Origin: Hyphomicrobiales bacterium
GTDB lineage: Bacteria > Pseudomonadota > Alphaproteobacteria > Rhizobiales > Xanthobacteraceae
Assembly: GCA_016713235.1 (NCBI GenBank)
Contig: JADJPN010000003.1
Span: forward strand, 186,001-250,000
Reading direction: 5' to 3'
Length of the DNA stretch: 64,000 nt
Shown: positions 26,223-33,915 of the stretch, piece by piece
Layout: every line of letters starts with the position of its first letter
Numbering within the stretch: position 1 is the first letter of the stretch
Notes under the pieces: model-generated
Told to the model about the DNA's origin: nothing
Seen by the model: only the letters and a program-made list of their open reading frames with translations
Database searches by the model: none
Position numbers and translations under genes: made by a program

Positions 26223-26549
26223 AAGCTGCTTTCGTTCAAGTGCCACGCAAATATTGCGGCTTCGTCCTGCGGTGGCGTTGTGTCGCCGCCCAATTCTCGT
26301 TTTTCGTCCGCTGACGCTTGTGTCAATTCTGCAACGCTAGCCGAAATCCGGCAATTTACCCCCGCGCTTGCATAACGATTGAGCACGTTGCCTAAGGGCT
26401 GACGTTGCAGAAACCCCCGTCGATATTGGACTTTCGTACTCGAAATCGAGGTTCGGATTGCCCCGGCGAGTGTGACCTCACTTACAGGCCGTTCCAGGAA
26501 AGGCAGTTCAAGGATTGAATTTTTTGGGGGTCACGATGAGGGGTTACAA
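26223..26549. other. Intergenic region before the porin gene
   Basis: A 327-bp stretch with no supported gene. It is somewhat AT-richer than coding DNA and should hold the porin promoter. A small TTTCG-TACT-CGAAA hairpin lies near 26432-26445. No clear promoter, terminator or RNA gene was found. Confidence 0.5.
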
Positions 26550-27407
26550 ATGAACAAAATTCTCGGAACCGGCGTCGCGCTCGCGCTTATGGCCGGTACC
26601 GCCTTCGCCGCCGATATGCCGATGAAGCCGTACTACAAGGCGCCGGCAAAGGCGCCGCTTTGGGATGTCGCGGTCGGCGGCTGGGTCGCTTCCGATTACA
26701 ACTTCCGCGGTGTTTCGCAGTCGGATCGTCACGCTTCGGGCGGCGCGTATTTCGAACTTCAGTACACCAGCGGCATCGGCCAGATCTATGTCGGTACCGC
26801 AGCGAACGCGATCGAGCTGAACACCGGCACCGAGATGAACTTCTACGCCGGTGTGCGTAACACCTGGGGCAAGTTCGGTCTCGATGTCGGTTATCTCTAC
26901 TACTGGTATCCGAAGGAAAACCCGGCGCTCGACACGGACTTCTTCGAAATCTATGCGAAGGGCTCCTACGCGGTTACGTCCGACTTCACGCTCGGTCTCA
27001 GCGTTTTCTACACGCCTGACCTGCTGCACCTCGGCGGCTCGAACGGCATCGGCGGCATCGACGGTATCTACGTCGAAGCTTCGGCCAAGTACGTTCTGCC
27101 CTGGACCACCTCGACCGCCCACGGTCCACTCGGCGCATTCGTGTCCGGCGCCGTCGGTCACTGGGATATCGGCATCGACAACACCGGCGTTGTCTTTGGT
27201 GGCGCCGACATGAGCTACACCTACTGGAACGCGGGCGTCGCTTTCACGCTGAGCGCGCTGACCCTCGACCTGCGTTATCACGACACCGACCTCAGCCCGG
27301 CTGAGTGCGTGACCTTCACCGGCTTCGCGCAAGGCGGCCGTTGGTGCTCGAGCACCTTCATCGCGAAGCTGTCGTTCGACACGCTGCTCTCGAAGATCAA
27401 GAACTAA
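26550..27407 (+). CDS. TorF-family putative outer-membrane porin
   Basis: A 285-residue outer-membrane beta-barrel protein of the TorF-type porin family. A signal peptide (MNKILGTGVALALMAGTAFA) is cut near residue 20, followed by a short Pro/Lys-rich linker (PMKPYYKAPAKAP) and then alternating aromatic and small residues typical of strands; SDYNFRGVSQSDRHA and a terminal aromatic-containing strand fit the family. ATG 26550 follows a GAGGGG site; the upstream frame extension lacks support. Expected to be abundant, with its own terminator. Solute unknown. Confidence 0.87.
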   Translation: MNKILGTGVALALMAGTAFAADMPMKPYYKAPAKAPLWDVAVGGWVASDYNFRGVSQSDRHASGGAYFELQYTSGIGQIYVGTAANAIELNTGTEMNFYAGVRNTWGKFGLDVGYLYYWYPKENPALDTDFFEIYAKGSYAVTSDFTLGLSVFYTPDLLHLGGSNGIGGIDGIYVEASAKYVLPWTTSTAHGPLGAFVSGAVGHWDIGIDNTGVVFGGADMSYTYWNAGVAFTLSALTLDLRYHDTDLSPAECVTFTGFAQGGRWCSSTFIAKLSFDTLLSKIKN

Positions 27408-27430
27408 GTCTCTTTCCGAGGCTTGAAGAA

Positions 27431-27465
27431 GCGGGCGGCGCCAAAAACGCCGCCCGTTTCTTTTT
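27431..27465 (+). terminator. Rho-independent terminator of the porin gene
   Basis: GGGCGGCG pairs with CGCCGCCC around CCAAAAA, followed by GTTTCTTTTT. A strong intrinsic terminator 24 bp after the stop codon. Confidence 0.92.
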
Positions 27466-27535
27466 GATGCGGCAGGCCTGGCGCGGACGTCAGCGGTAAT
27501 CCATATCTGCTCTGCGCTGAGAGGATGTCCTTGCT

Positions 27536-28045
27536 ATGCTTCGTACTCTGCTGTTTGCGGCTGTGTTATTGGCTGGTGTCTCGCCCGCCGCAGCGCAATC
27601 TCCCGACGTGATCTTCAAGAAATCTACGGTCTGGCGCGCGCTGACGCCTAACGACAAACTCGCGACCTACGGCATCGATGATCCCGGCGTCGAGGGCGTC
27701 GCCTGCCACTTCACGGTGCCCGAGAAAGGCGGCCTGTCGGGCGCGTTCGGCGTCGCCGAGGAGCGCGCGGAAGTCTCGTTGTCCTGCCGGCAAGTAGGCG
27801 CGATCAAGTTCAAGACGAAGTTCGAGCAGGGCGCTGTGATCCTGCGCGAGTCCCGCTCCTTGTTTTTCAAGCGCATGCAGATCGTGCGCGGCTGTGATGT
27901 GAAGCGGAACGTGCTCGTCTATCTGGTCTATACCGACCGGCCGATCGAAGGCAGCCCGGACAATTCGACGTCCAGCGTTCCGATCATGCCGTGGGGCCAA
28001 AGCGCGGAGTCAGTGGAACGCTGCGCCGACTGGGTGATCAAGTAG
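27536..28045 (+). CDS. creA: CreA family exported protein
   Basis: A 169-residue CreA-family protein. A signal peptide (cleavage after SPAAA, near residue 20) is followed by the conserved blocks VEGVACHFTVPEKGGLSG, SCRQVGAIKF and KRNVLVYLVYTDRPIEGSP with a terminal PIMPW. CreA is a conserved periplasmic protein of unknown function, named for its position near creBC in E. coli, not for a proven role. Two Cys pairs may form disulfides. It is convergent with a small exported protein, the stops being 6 bp apart. Confidence 0.92.
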   Translation: MLRTLLFAAVLLAGVSPAAAQSPDVIFKKSTVWRALTPNDKLATYGIDDPGVEGVACHFTVPEKGGLSGAFGVAEERAEVSLSCRQVGAIKFKTKFEQGAVILRESRSLFFKRMQIVRGCDVKRNVLVYLVYTDRPIEGSPDNSTSSVPIMPWGQSAESVERCADWVIK

Positions 28046-28051
28046 TGCGCG

Positions 28052-28366
28052 TTAGCGCGAGCAGGTGATCGCGACCTTCTCGGGGCAGTTTGGGCCGTCG
28101 CAAATCTTCGTGGCCTTCATGCCGGCAGGCAGCGAGCCGGTGATCTCGGTCGGGTCCATGCGGCCGAAATCGACCGCGGAGGCAAACTGGTTCGCTTTGC
28201 AGACCGCGGTCGCCATGGCCTTGCCGCAGGCCTCGCCCTTGGAAAGGCAGCTATCGATGCCGTAGCCCTCGGAGCTGTCGAGAATGAATGTGCGCGTCTC
28301 GGCCTTGGCCAGCGCGACGGACGCAAGCAGGCAGGCGGCGAGCGCAGAAAAACGAAGCGTCATCAT
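28052..28366 (-). CDS. Small exported Cys-rich protein, function unknown
   Basis: A 104-residue protein with a signal peptide (MMTLRFSALAACLLASVALAKA, cleavage near residue 22) and six mature Cys (DSCLSKGEACGKA, AVCKANQF, KICDGPNCPEK, ITCSR). It is probably periplasmic and disulfide-bonded. Start ATG 28366 (or the adjacent ATG 28363) fits the signal peptide; a longer frame exists upstream without support. I do not recognise a named family, though similar small proteins are common in Rhizobiales. Confidence 0.75.
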   Translation of the reverse strand: MMTLRFSALAACLLASVALAKAETRTFILDSSEGYGIDSCLSKGEACGKAMATAVCKANQFASAVDFGRMDPTEITGSLPAGMKATKICDGPNCPEKVAITCSR

Positions 28367-28722
28367 GAAAAAAGCCCGTATCCCCGGAGACCCCTGTCTC
28401 CGTCGCAAAGGTTGCGCTTGTTGGGTTGACGGGCCGTTAACGCTGTACACCGGCCCTTGCGCACGGGGGTAACGAGCCCGCTGAATCGGGTCAATGAGGC
28501 GGAAGACACATTTGCCATTCCTTCGGCAGGTGAGTCCGAAGCGCCACACTCGCTCTTGACGTGCTTGCTGCATCAAAGCATGGTCCCTGCCATGTTCACG
28601 GCCCACAACGCTTTCTTCGGCATTTGCCGCGAGATTATTCGCCCCTGATAGCAGGCGCGGACGGCCGTTTATTCTCTAAAAGCTGAGAGTCGAACGTTCC
28701 GGTCCGCGGGACGGAGACGCTT
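28367..28722. other. Divergent intergenic region before cysS
   Basis: A 356-bp region between two divergent genes. CGGAGAC-CCCT-GTCTCCG (28385-28402) is a perfect 7-bp hairpin in the leader of the minus-strand gene, 19 bp from its start and followed on that strand by a T-run; it could act as an attenuator. No other gene or RNA element was identified. Confidence 0.5.
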
Positions 28723-30195
28723 ATGGAGCTTCGGCTCTTTAATACGCTGACCAAAGAGAAAGAGGTCTTCGCACCTCTCGATCCCGCGCGCGGTGTGCGC
28801 ATGTATGTCTGCGGGCCGACGGTCTACGACTTCGCGCATATCGGTAACGCGCGGCCCGTCATCGTGTTCGACGTGCTCTTTCGCCTGCTGCGCCACCTCT
28901 ATGGCGAAGGCAGCGTGAAGTACGTCCGCAACATCACGGACGTGGATGACAAGATCAACGCGCGTGCGGCCACGGAATATCCGGACCTGCCGCTGAACGA
29001 GGCGATCCGGCTCGTTACGGAGAAGACCGAGCAGCAGTTTCACGACGACGTGGCAGCGCTTGGCTGCTTGCCGCCGACTGTCGAGCCGCGCGCGACCGAA
29101 CACATCGCCGAGATGCGTGAGCTGATCGACCGCCTCGTGAAAGCGGGCTTTGCTTATGTCGAGCAGGGCCACGTGTTGTTCGAGGTCGGCAAGATGGCCG
29201 ACTACGGCAAGCTTGCGCGCCGCTCACTGGATGAGATGGAAGCCGGCGCGCGCGTTGAAGTGGCGCCCTACAAGCGCAATCCGATGGACTTCGTGTTGTG
29301 GAAGCCGTCGAAGCCGAACGAGCCGGGCTGGCCTTCGCCGTCGGGCATCAAGGTGCCTGGCCGTCCAGGCTGGCATATCGAATGCTCCGCGATGTCGTGG
29401 AAGCATCTCGGCGAGACCTTCGACATTCACGGCGGCGGCATCGATCTCGTGTTTCCGCATCACGAAAACGAAATCGCGCAATCGCGCTGCGCGTTTCACG
29501 CGCCGGTGATGGCGAAGATCTGGATGCACAACGGCTTCTTGCAGGTCGAAGGCGAGAAGATGAGCAAGTCGCTCGGGAATTTCATCACGATCAGAGATGT
29601 TCTGAAAACTCCGATGGCTGCGTTAGTGCCAATCGCGAACGAGAAAGCTTCGGTTCCAGTTTCGCCGGACTGGATAACTCGTTGGAACGGTCTGTGCGCG
29701 CGATATGCGATGTTGCAGACGCAATATCGCGAGCCTCTCGACTGGACGGCACGGCGGTTTAAAGAGGCGGGCGATGAGCTCTATCGCTTCTACGAAGCGT
29801 TGCGTGAGACAAGCTACGATCCAAACCACACCGCCCGAACGCCCGCAGATGATTTCGTTCGCGCGCTTTCAGAAGATCTGAACACGCCAGCGGCAATTAC
29901 TCAGCTGCGCGCCTATGCAAAATCTGGATCAACGTCCGATCTGGGTTGGAGCATGTCGCTAATGGGTCTTCTCGATTCGGAATTTGTGACGCGAGACGAC
30001 CTCATTCTATTTAATCGGGCCGCTCTTCCTGAAGACACGAAAAAGCATATCGACGACCTCGTCAAAAGACGTGATGAAGTACGTTCGCGCAAAGACTGGA
30101 AAGAATCCGATCGCATCCGCGACGAACTGAAAGCCATGGGCGTTGTCATCAAGGACAACAAGGACGGCACGACGAGTTGGGAGATCGCGCGATGA
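28723..30195 (+). CDS. cysS: Cysteine--tRNA ligase
   Basis: A 490-residue class I cysteinyl-tRNA synthetase. Zinc ligand C30 precedes the HIGH-type motif HIGN (39-42), the Zn/HENE region is FPHHENEIAQSRC, and KMSKS is at 279-283. Between KMSKS and the helix AMLQTQYREPLDW there is an extra stretch of about 20 residues (MAALVPIANEKASVPVSPDW) where relatives have a short GEVLR segment, and from about 29590 the codon use turns AT-richer than in the N-terminal half. This suggests lineage-specific insertion or mosaic origin, but the frame is intact. Start ATG 28723 follows a GGAG site. Confidence 0.93.
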   Translation: MELRLFNTLTKEKEVFAPLDPARGVRMYVCGPTVYDFAHIGNARPVIVFDVLFRLLRHLYGEGSVKYVRNITDVDDKINARAATEYPDLPLNEAIRLVTEKTEQQFHDDVAALGCLPPTVEPRATEHIAEMRELIDRLVKAGFAYVEQGHVLFEVGKMADYGKLARRSLDEMEAGARVEVAPYKRNPMDFVLWKPSKPNEPGWPSPSGIKVPGRPGWHIECSAMSWKHLGETFDIHGGGIDLVFPHHENEIAQSRCAFHAPVMAKIWMHNGFLQVEGEKMSKSLGNFITIRDVLKTPMAALVPIANEKASVPVSPDWITRWNGLCARYAMLQTQYREPLDWTARRFKEAGDELYRFYEALRETSYDPNHTARTPADDFVRALSEDLNTPAAITQLRAYAKSGSTSDLGWSMSLMGLLDSEFVTRDDLILFNRAALPEDTKKHIDDLVKRRDEVRSRKDWKESDRIRDELKAMGVVIKDNKDGTTSWEIAR

Positions 30196-30340
30196 GCCGG
30201 ACTCATCGCTTCAAGAACTTGAATCGGAATCGGAGTTTCCGCTCTTGCGGGCATGCTTTTGAAATATCAGCATTTTCGGCCTTCAGCCTCGAATTCCGGT
30301 TGAAGCGCATTCCTTACCTGATGAATCAGCGGGTGAAGCC

Positions 30341-30466
30341 ATGAACGGCGGGATCGACAGGCCGCCGTTCCCGCTTCACCGCACGTATTACGTGGTGCTG
30401 AAGCATGTCGTGATGGCGCTGCTCGCGCTGTTCGCGATCCATGCTTTCGGCCTGCTCTGGAGATAA
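30341..30466 (+). CDS. Small single-span membrane protein (41 aa)
   Basis: An ORF of 41 residues (ATG 30341, TAA 30464-30466) ending 2 bp before cimA. The first 20 residues are polar and basic (MNGGIDRPPFPLHRTYYVV), and residues 22-39 (HVVMALLALFAIHAFGLL) form one membrane helix. The cimA ribosome site (GGAG) lies inside its last codons, so it may couple translation. A short frame MNQRVKP overlaps its start. No homologue can be named; support is the helix, the tight spacing and the clean stop. Confidence 0.5.
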   Translation: MNGGIDRPPFPLHRTYYVVLKHVVMALLALFAIHAFGLLWR

Positions 30467-30468
30467 CA

Positions 30469-32063
30469 ATGGTCCGCGAGCGCCTTTATCTACTCGACAC
30501 CACCCTGCGCGATGGCGCGCAGATGCACGGCGTCGACTTCACGGTCACCGACAAACTCCGCATCTCGAAGATGCTGGATCACCTTGGCATCGACTACATC
30601 GAGGCCGGCATCCCCGGCGCGAACCCGAGCGACACCGCGCTGTTCTCGGAAGACAACGGCACCAAGGCGAAGTTCACCGCGTTCGGGATGACCAAGCGTG
30701 CGGGTCGCTCGGCTTCGAACGATCCGGTGCTCGCAGGCACGTTGGCCGCAAAAGCGGACGCGATCTGTCTGGTAGCGAAAGCGTCAGCCTTTCAGGTGCG
30801 CGTTGCGCTCGAAATCAAACCCGAAGAAAATCTGGAGAGCATCCGCGAATCCGTAAAAGCGATCACGGACTCGGGCCGCGAGGCGTTGATCGACTGCGAG
30901 CACTTCTTCGACGGGTATAAAGACAACAGGGAATACGCGCTGGCTTGCGCCAAGGCGGCATACGATTCCGGCGCGCGCTGGGTCGTATTGTGCGACACCA
31001 ACGGCGGCACGCTGCCGGACGAGATCGAAACCATCGTCAGGATGTCGTGAAGCTCATTCCCGGCGATCATGTCGGCATCCATGCGCACAATGATACCGAG
31101 CAGGCCGTAGCGAACTCTCTTGCCGCCGTGCGTGCGGGCGCGCGCCAGATTCAGGGAACGCTGAACGGTTTGGGCGAGCGCACCGGCAATGCAAATCTTT
31201 GCTCGATCATCCCGACGCTGCTTCTGAAGGGAGACTTCGCGGAGAAATTCGAGATCGGCGTGAAGCCCGATCAACTCACCACGCTTCGTCATTGCGCAAA
31301 TACGCTCGACGAAATTCTGAACCGCGCACCGGATAAATATGCGCCTTACGTCGGCGAGAATGCGTTTGCCACGAAAGCGGGCATTCATGCGTCCGCAATT
31401 CTGAAAGACCCGACTACCTATGAGCATGTCTCCCCGGAGTCGGTCGGCAATCGCCGCAAGGTCATGGTGTCCGATCAGGCCGGGAAGTCGAACGTACTCG
31501 CCGAGCTTGAGCGTCTCGGCATCGTTGCGGATAAGAATGACCCGCGCCTGAGCTATCTGCTCGAAGAAGTAAAGCGCCGCGAGGCGACGGGCTATTCCTA
31601 CGAGTCCGCCGACGCGTCTTTCGCGCTGCTCGCACGCCGCATGCTTGGCAAGGTACCGGATTATTTCGAGGTCGAGCGATTCAACGTGAACGTGGAGCGC
31701 CGCTATAACGCGAAAGGCGAGCTGACCACGGTCGCCGAAGCGACGGTCAAGGTCCGCGTCGGCGACGAAGTGCTGATCTCGGCAGGCGAGGGCAACGGCC
31801 CGGTCAATGCGCTCGACGTCGCGCTCCGCAAGGACCTCGGCAAGTACCAGTCCTATATCTCCGGTCTTTCGCTCACCGATTTCCGTGTGCGTATCCTCGA
31901 CGGCGGCACCGGTGCGGTAACGCGCGTTCTGATCGAGTCGACCGACGAGAATGGCGAGCATTGGACGACGGTGGGCGTTTCGCCCAATATTATCGATGCG
32001 TCGTTCCAGGCACTGATCGACTCGATCACCTGGAAGCTCTTGAAGAGCGACGCGCCGGTGTAG
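30469..32063 (+). pseudogene. cimA: Citramalate synthase, one frameshift
   Basis: Full length about 531 residues when the break is repaired. It condenses pyruvate and acetyl-CoA to citramalate, giving isoleucine without threonine deaminase. The TIM barrel starts LDTTLRDGAQ (catalytic Arg), with metal ligand Asp in the first motif and HAHND in the second part; the C-terminal LeuA dimerisation/regulatory domain (FEVERFNVNVERR to the end) is complete. The first frame stops at 31050 and the second, starting in phase at about 31041, continues to 32063. A single missing G in the GG at 31040-31041 (GTC-AGG-GAT expected) restores one frame. Because the rest is perfectly conserved, a consensus error is more likely than loss of function. 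Confidence 0.85.
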
Positions 32064-32073
32064 GGAGAGGCTT

Positions 32074-32460
32074 ATGATCGATCACATCTCGATTGGTGTC
32101 AGCGATCTGAAAGCCTCCACCGCCTTCTATGAAGCAGTGCTCGCGGCGCTCGATTACGAGTTGCGCGATCCGCGGTCCGCGACCTCCGGCTTCGGCCGCC
32201 GCGGCAAAGCGCATTCGGAATTCTGGCTGAATGCGCGCCCAGGCATGGCGAAGGTGCCTGCCGACTCCGGCACGCATATTTGCCTGCGCACGAAATCGGC
32301 GGAAGCAGTCAAGGCTTTCTACGAGGCCGCGATCAAGATGGGTGCAACCGACGACGGTGCCCCCGGCATCCGCTCGCACTACAGCGAGAATTATTACGCT
32401 GCCTTCATTCGCGATTTCGACGGCAACAAGATCGAAGTCGTTACGTTCGTCGCGCTTTAG
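32074..32460 (+). CDS. VOC family protein (glyoxalase-like)
   Basis: A 128-residue single VOC module protein. Strand-loop starts (MIDHISIGVSDLKASTAFYEAVL), a central HSEFWLN block and the terminal YYAAFIRDFDGNKIEVVTF are characteristic of glyoxalase/bleomycin-resistance-like folds. A putative metal His is at residue 4, an acidic residue in the last strand (NKIEV). It is 10 bp from cimA and likely co-transcribed, but a link to branched-chain metabolism is not evident. A 13-bp tandem repeat follows directly. Confidence 0.85.
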   Translation: MIDHISIGVSDLKASTAFYEAVLAALDYELRDPRSATSGFGRRGKAHSEFWLNARPGMAKVPADSGTHICLRTKSAEAVKAFYEAAIKMGATDDGAPGIRSHYSENYYAAFIRDFDGNKIEVVTFVAL

Positions 32461-32467
32461 CGTTGCT

Positions 32468-32510
32468 CAAGAACATTGCCCAAGAGCATTGCCCAAGAAC
32501 ATTGTCCAAG
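32468..32510. repeat. 13-bp tandem repeat, 3.3 copies
   Basis: Unit CAAGAACATTGCC at 32468-32480, CAAGAGCATTGCC at 32481-32493, CAAGAACATTGTC at 32494-32506 and a trailing CAAG. It sits between the VOC stop and the convergent LOG gene. A replication-slippage locus is the simplest explanation. Confidence 0.9.
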
Positions 32511-32534
32511 TCGGGGAGGCCCGGCTTGGGTGCG

Positions 32535-33143
32535 CTACATGTTTTCCGAAATCGCCTGGTCTTCACGTAGCGCCCATAGTGTGACGGGTGCCGCCGCGTT
32601 CCGGAGCATCGGCAGAATATCCTCGACCTTCTCCGCGACCAGCAGGTTGTCGATCGCGTGCTGCCCGAGGAAGCCGTGATCGCGGAAGCTTTCCAGCAGC
32701 TTGAGCAGGGGATTCCAGAAGCCTTCGGTGTTGAGGATCAGCAGCGGTTTCTGGTGTTGCCCGAGCTGAATCCACGTGAGTTGCTCGATCAGTTCTTCCA
32801 GCGTGCCGATGCCGCCCGGCAGCGCCACGAAGGCGTCGGCGAGCTCGAACATCTTATGCTTTCGCTCGTGCATGTCCTTGGTGACGATGGTGTGCGTCGA
32901 ATGCGCAGCTTCCGGCCGCTCGCGGTTCACGAGGAATGTCGGGATGATGCCGGTGACTTCGCTTCCCGAATCGCGCGCCGCGCGGGCAACCGTGCCCATC
33001 AGGCCGACGCCGCCGCCGCCGAAGACGAGCCCGATCTTTTCTTGCCCAAGGATTTCGCCGAACGCTTTCGCGTCGTCGATGAATCTGCCTCCGCGGCCCG
33101 GCGACGAGCCGCAGAAAACGCAAACTTTTTTGATTTCAGCCAT
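32535..33143 (-). CDS. LOG family protein (cytokinin riboside 5'-monophosphate phosphoribohydrolase-like)
   Basis: A 202-residue LOG-family protein with a Rossmann-like fold. Motifs: GSSPGRGG near the start, FGGGGVGLMG, and the nucleotide-binding P-G-G-x-G-T-x-x-E (PGGIGTLEE). Family members release the base from nucleoside 5'-monophosphates; some bacterial ones act on cytokinin precursors and others on AMP. ATG 33143 is chosen to give the usual MAEIKKVCVFCG start. Downstream of it lies the 13-bp repeat; upstream is a hypothetical exported protein on the same strand. Confidence 0.88.
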   Translation of the reverse strand: MAEIKKVCVFCGSSPGRGGRFIDDAKAFGEILGQEKIGLVFGGGGVGLMGTVARAARDSGSEVTGIIPTFLVNRERPEAAHSTHTIVTKDMHERKHKMFELADAFVALPGGIGTLEELIEQLTWIQLGQHQKPLLILNTEGFWNPLLKLLESFRDHGFLGQHAIDNLLVAEKVEDILPMLRNAAAPVTLWALREDQAISENM

Positions 33144-33185
33144 CAGGACGATGTGGCGGTGCGGCACCGCCGCGTCAAGGCCGGG

Positions 33186-33722
33186 TCAGTGATCGGTGGA
33201 TTGCTCGAAGCCGTTGCCGTTCCAGCGATAGCGGAACACGCGCAGCCGCTTCCTGCCGCCGTCGGTGCTGTCGTGATTGGCTTCGACCGTCGTGCCGTTG
33301 ACGGATACCGGCTGCGACAGATGCACGATCAAATAAGGCTTCGGGCTGCCGGTGTCCTCGGCAAAGGTGACGGGGGCGTACTCGTTTGCAGCCGTGTTCC
33401 AGCGAAACACGATCAGCACGCCGCGCTGCTGGCTCGACGTACGGATGAAAATCTCATCGATGCCGTCGCGGTCGATGTCGAACGCGATCACCGGCGCCGA
33501 ACGATTGCCGGCGCGCATCGGCACCAGCCCGTCGCCCACGCCATCGAATACCTGCGGTTCGGCACCGGACACCGCAATCGTCAGCCGTACGCCGCTTTCG
33601 CTTTGCTCGGCGGAGACAGCCGCGGCGCCTTGCGGCGTTCGCGCGGTGGCCTCCTGTGCGGATAGCGAGGAGGAGGCCGCCAGCAGGAGCGCGGGCATCA
33701 GAAAACCAATCAGACGGCGCAT
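33186..33722 (-). CDS. Exported protein with FG-GAP-like calcium motif
   Basis: A 178-residue protein with signal peptide (MRRLIGFLMPALLLAASSSLSA, cleavage near residue 22). Residues 80-92 (AFDIDRDGIDEIF) form the D-x-D-x-D-G loop of FG-GAP/VCBS-type repeats, suggesting calcium binding. The rest is a beta-rich domain of unknown function. No strong ribosome site was seen before ATG 33722. It is divergent from the ABC transporter gene. Confidence 0.7.
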   Translation of the reverse strand: MRRLIGFLMPALLLAASSSLSAQEATARTPQGAAAVSAEQSESGVRLTIAVSGAEPQVFDGVGDGLVPMRAGNRSAPVIAFDIDRDGIDEIFIRTSSQQRGVLIVFRWNTAANEYAPVTFAEDTGSPKPYLIVHLSQPVSVNGTTVEANHDSTDGGRKRLRVFRYRWNGNGFEQSTDH

Positions 33723-33915
33723 GGGAAGACTCGGATTTCCGGAAAGAATACCTAGATAGCATTGCAGAGGGTGTTACCGGCGCGAAATGCAGGAATTGCG
33801 ACGATCCGCCCCGGTTTCGGCTGGCTTGCCGCAATCTGCCGCGTTAGGAGGCAGCTATATCCCCCGCGTCCGCCGTATTCGCGCTAAATAAGTGCGCCGG
33901 CGCAGAAGATTTGGA

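Noticed and set aside
28600..28722. T-box or other tRNA-sensing leader before cysS
   Set aside because: No specifier loop, T-box sequence or terminator/antiterminator pair was seen; such leaders are not typical of Alphaproteobacteria.
30792..31961. A 389-codon minus-strand frame opposite cimA
   Set aside because: Antisense shadow of a conserved synthase; composition and lack of motifs argue against coding.
32468..32510. CRISPR-like array
   Set aside because: Unit is 13 bp with no spacers and no cas genes nearby; it is a plain tandem repeat.
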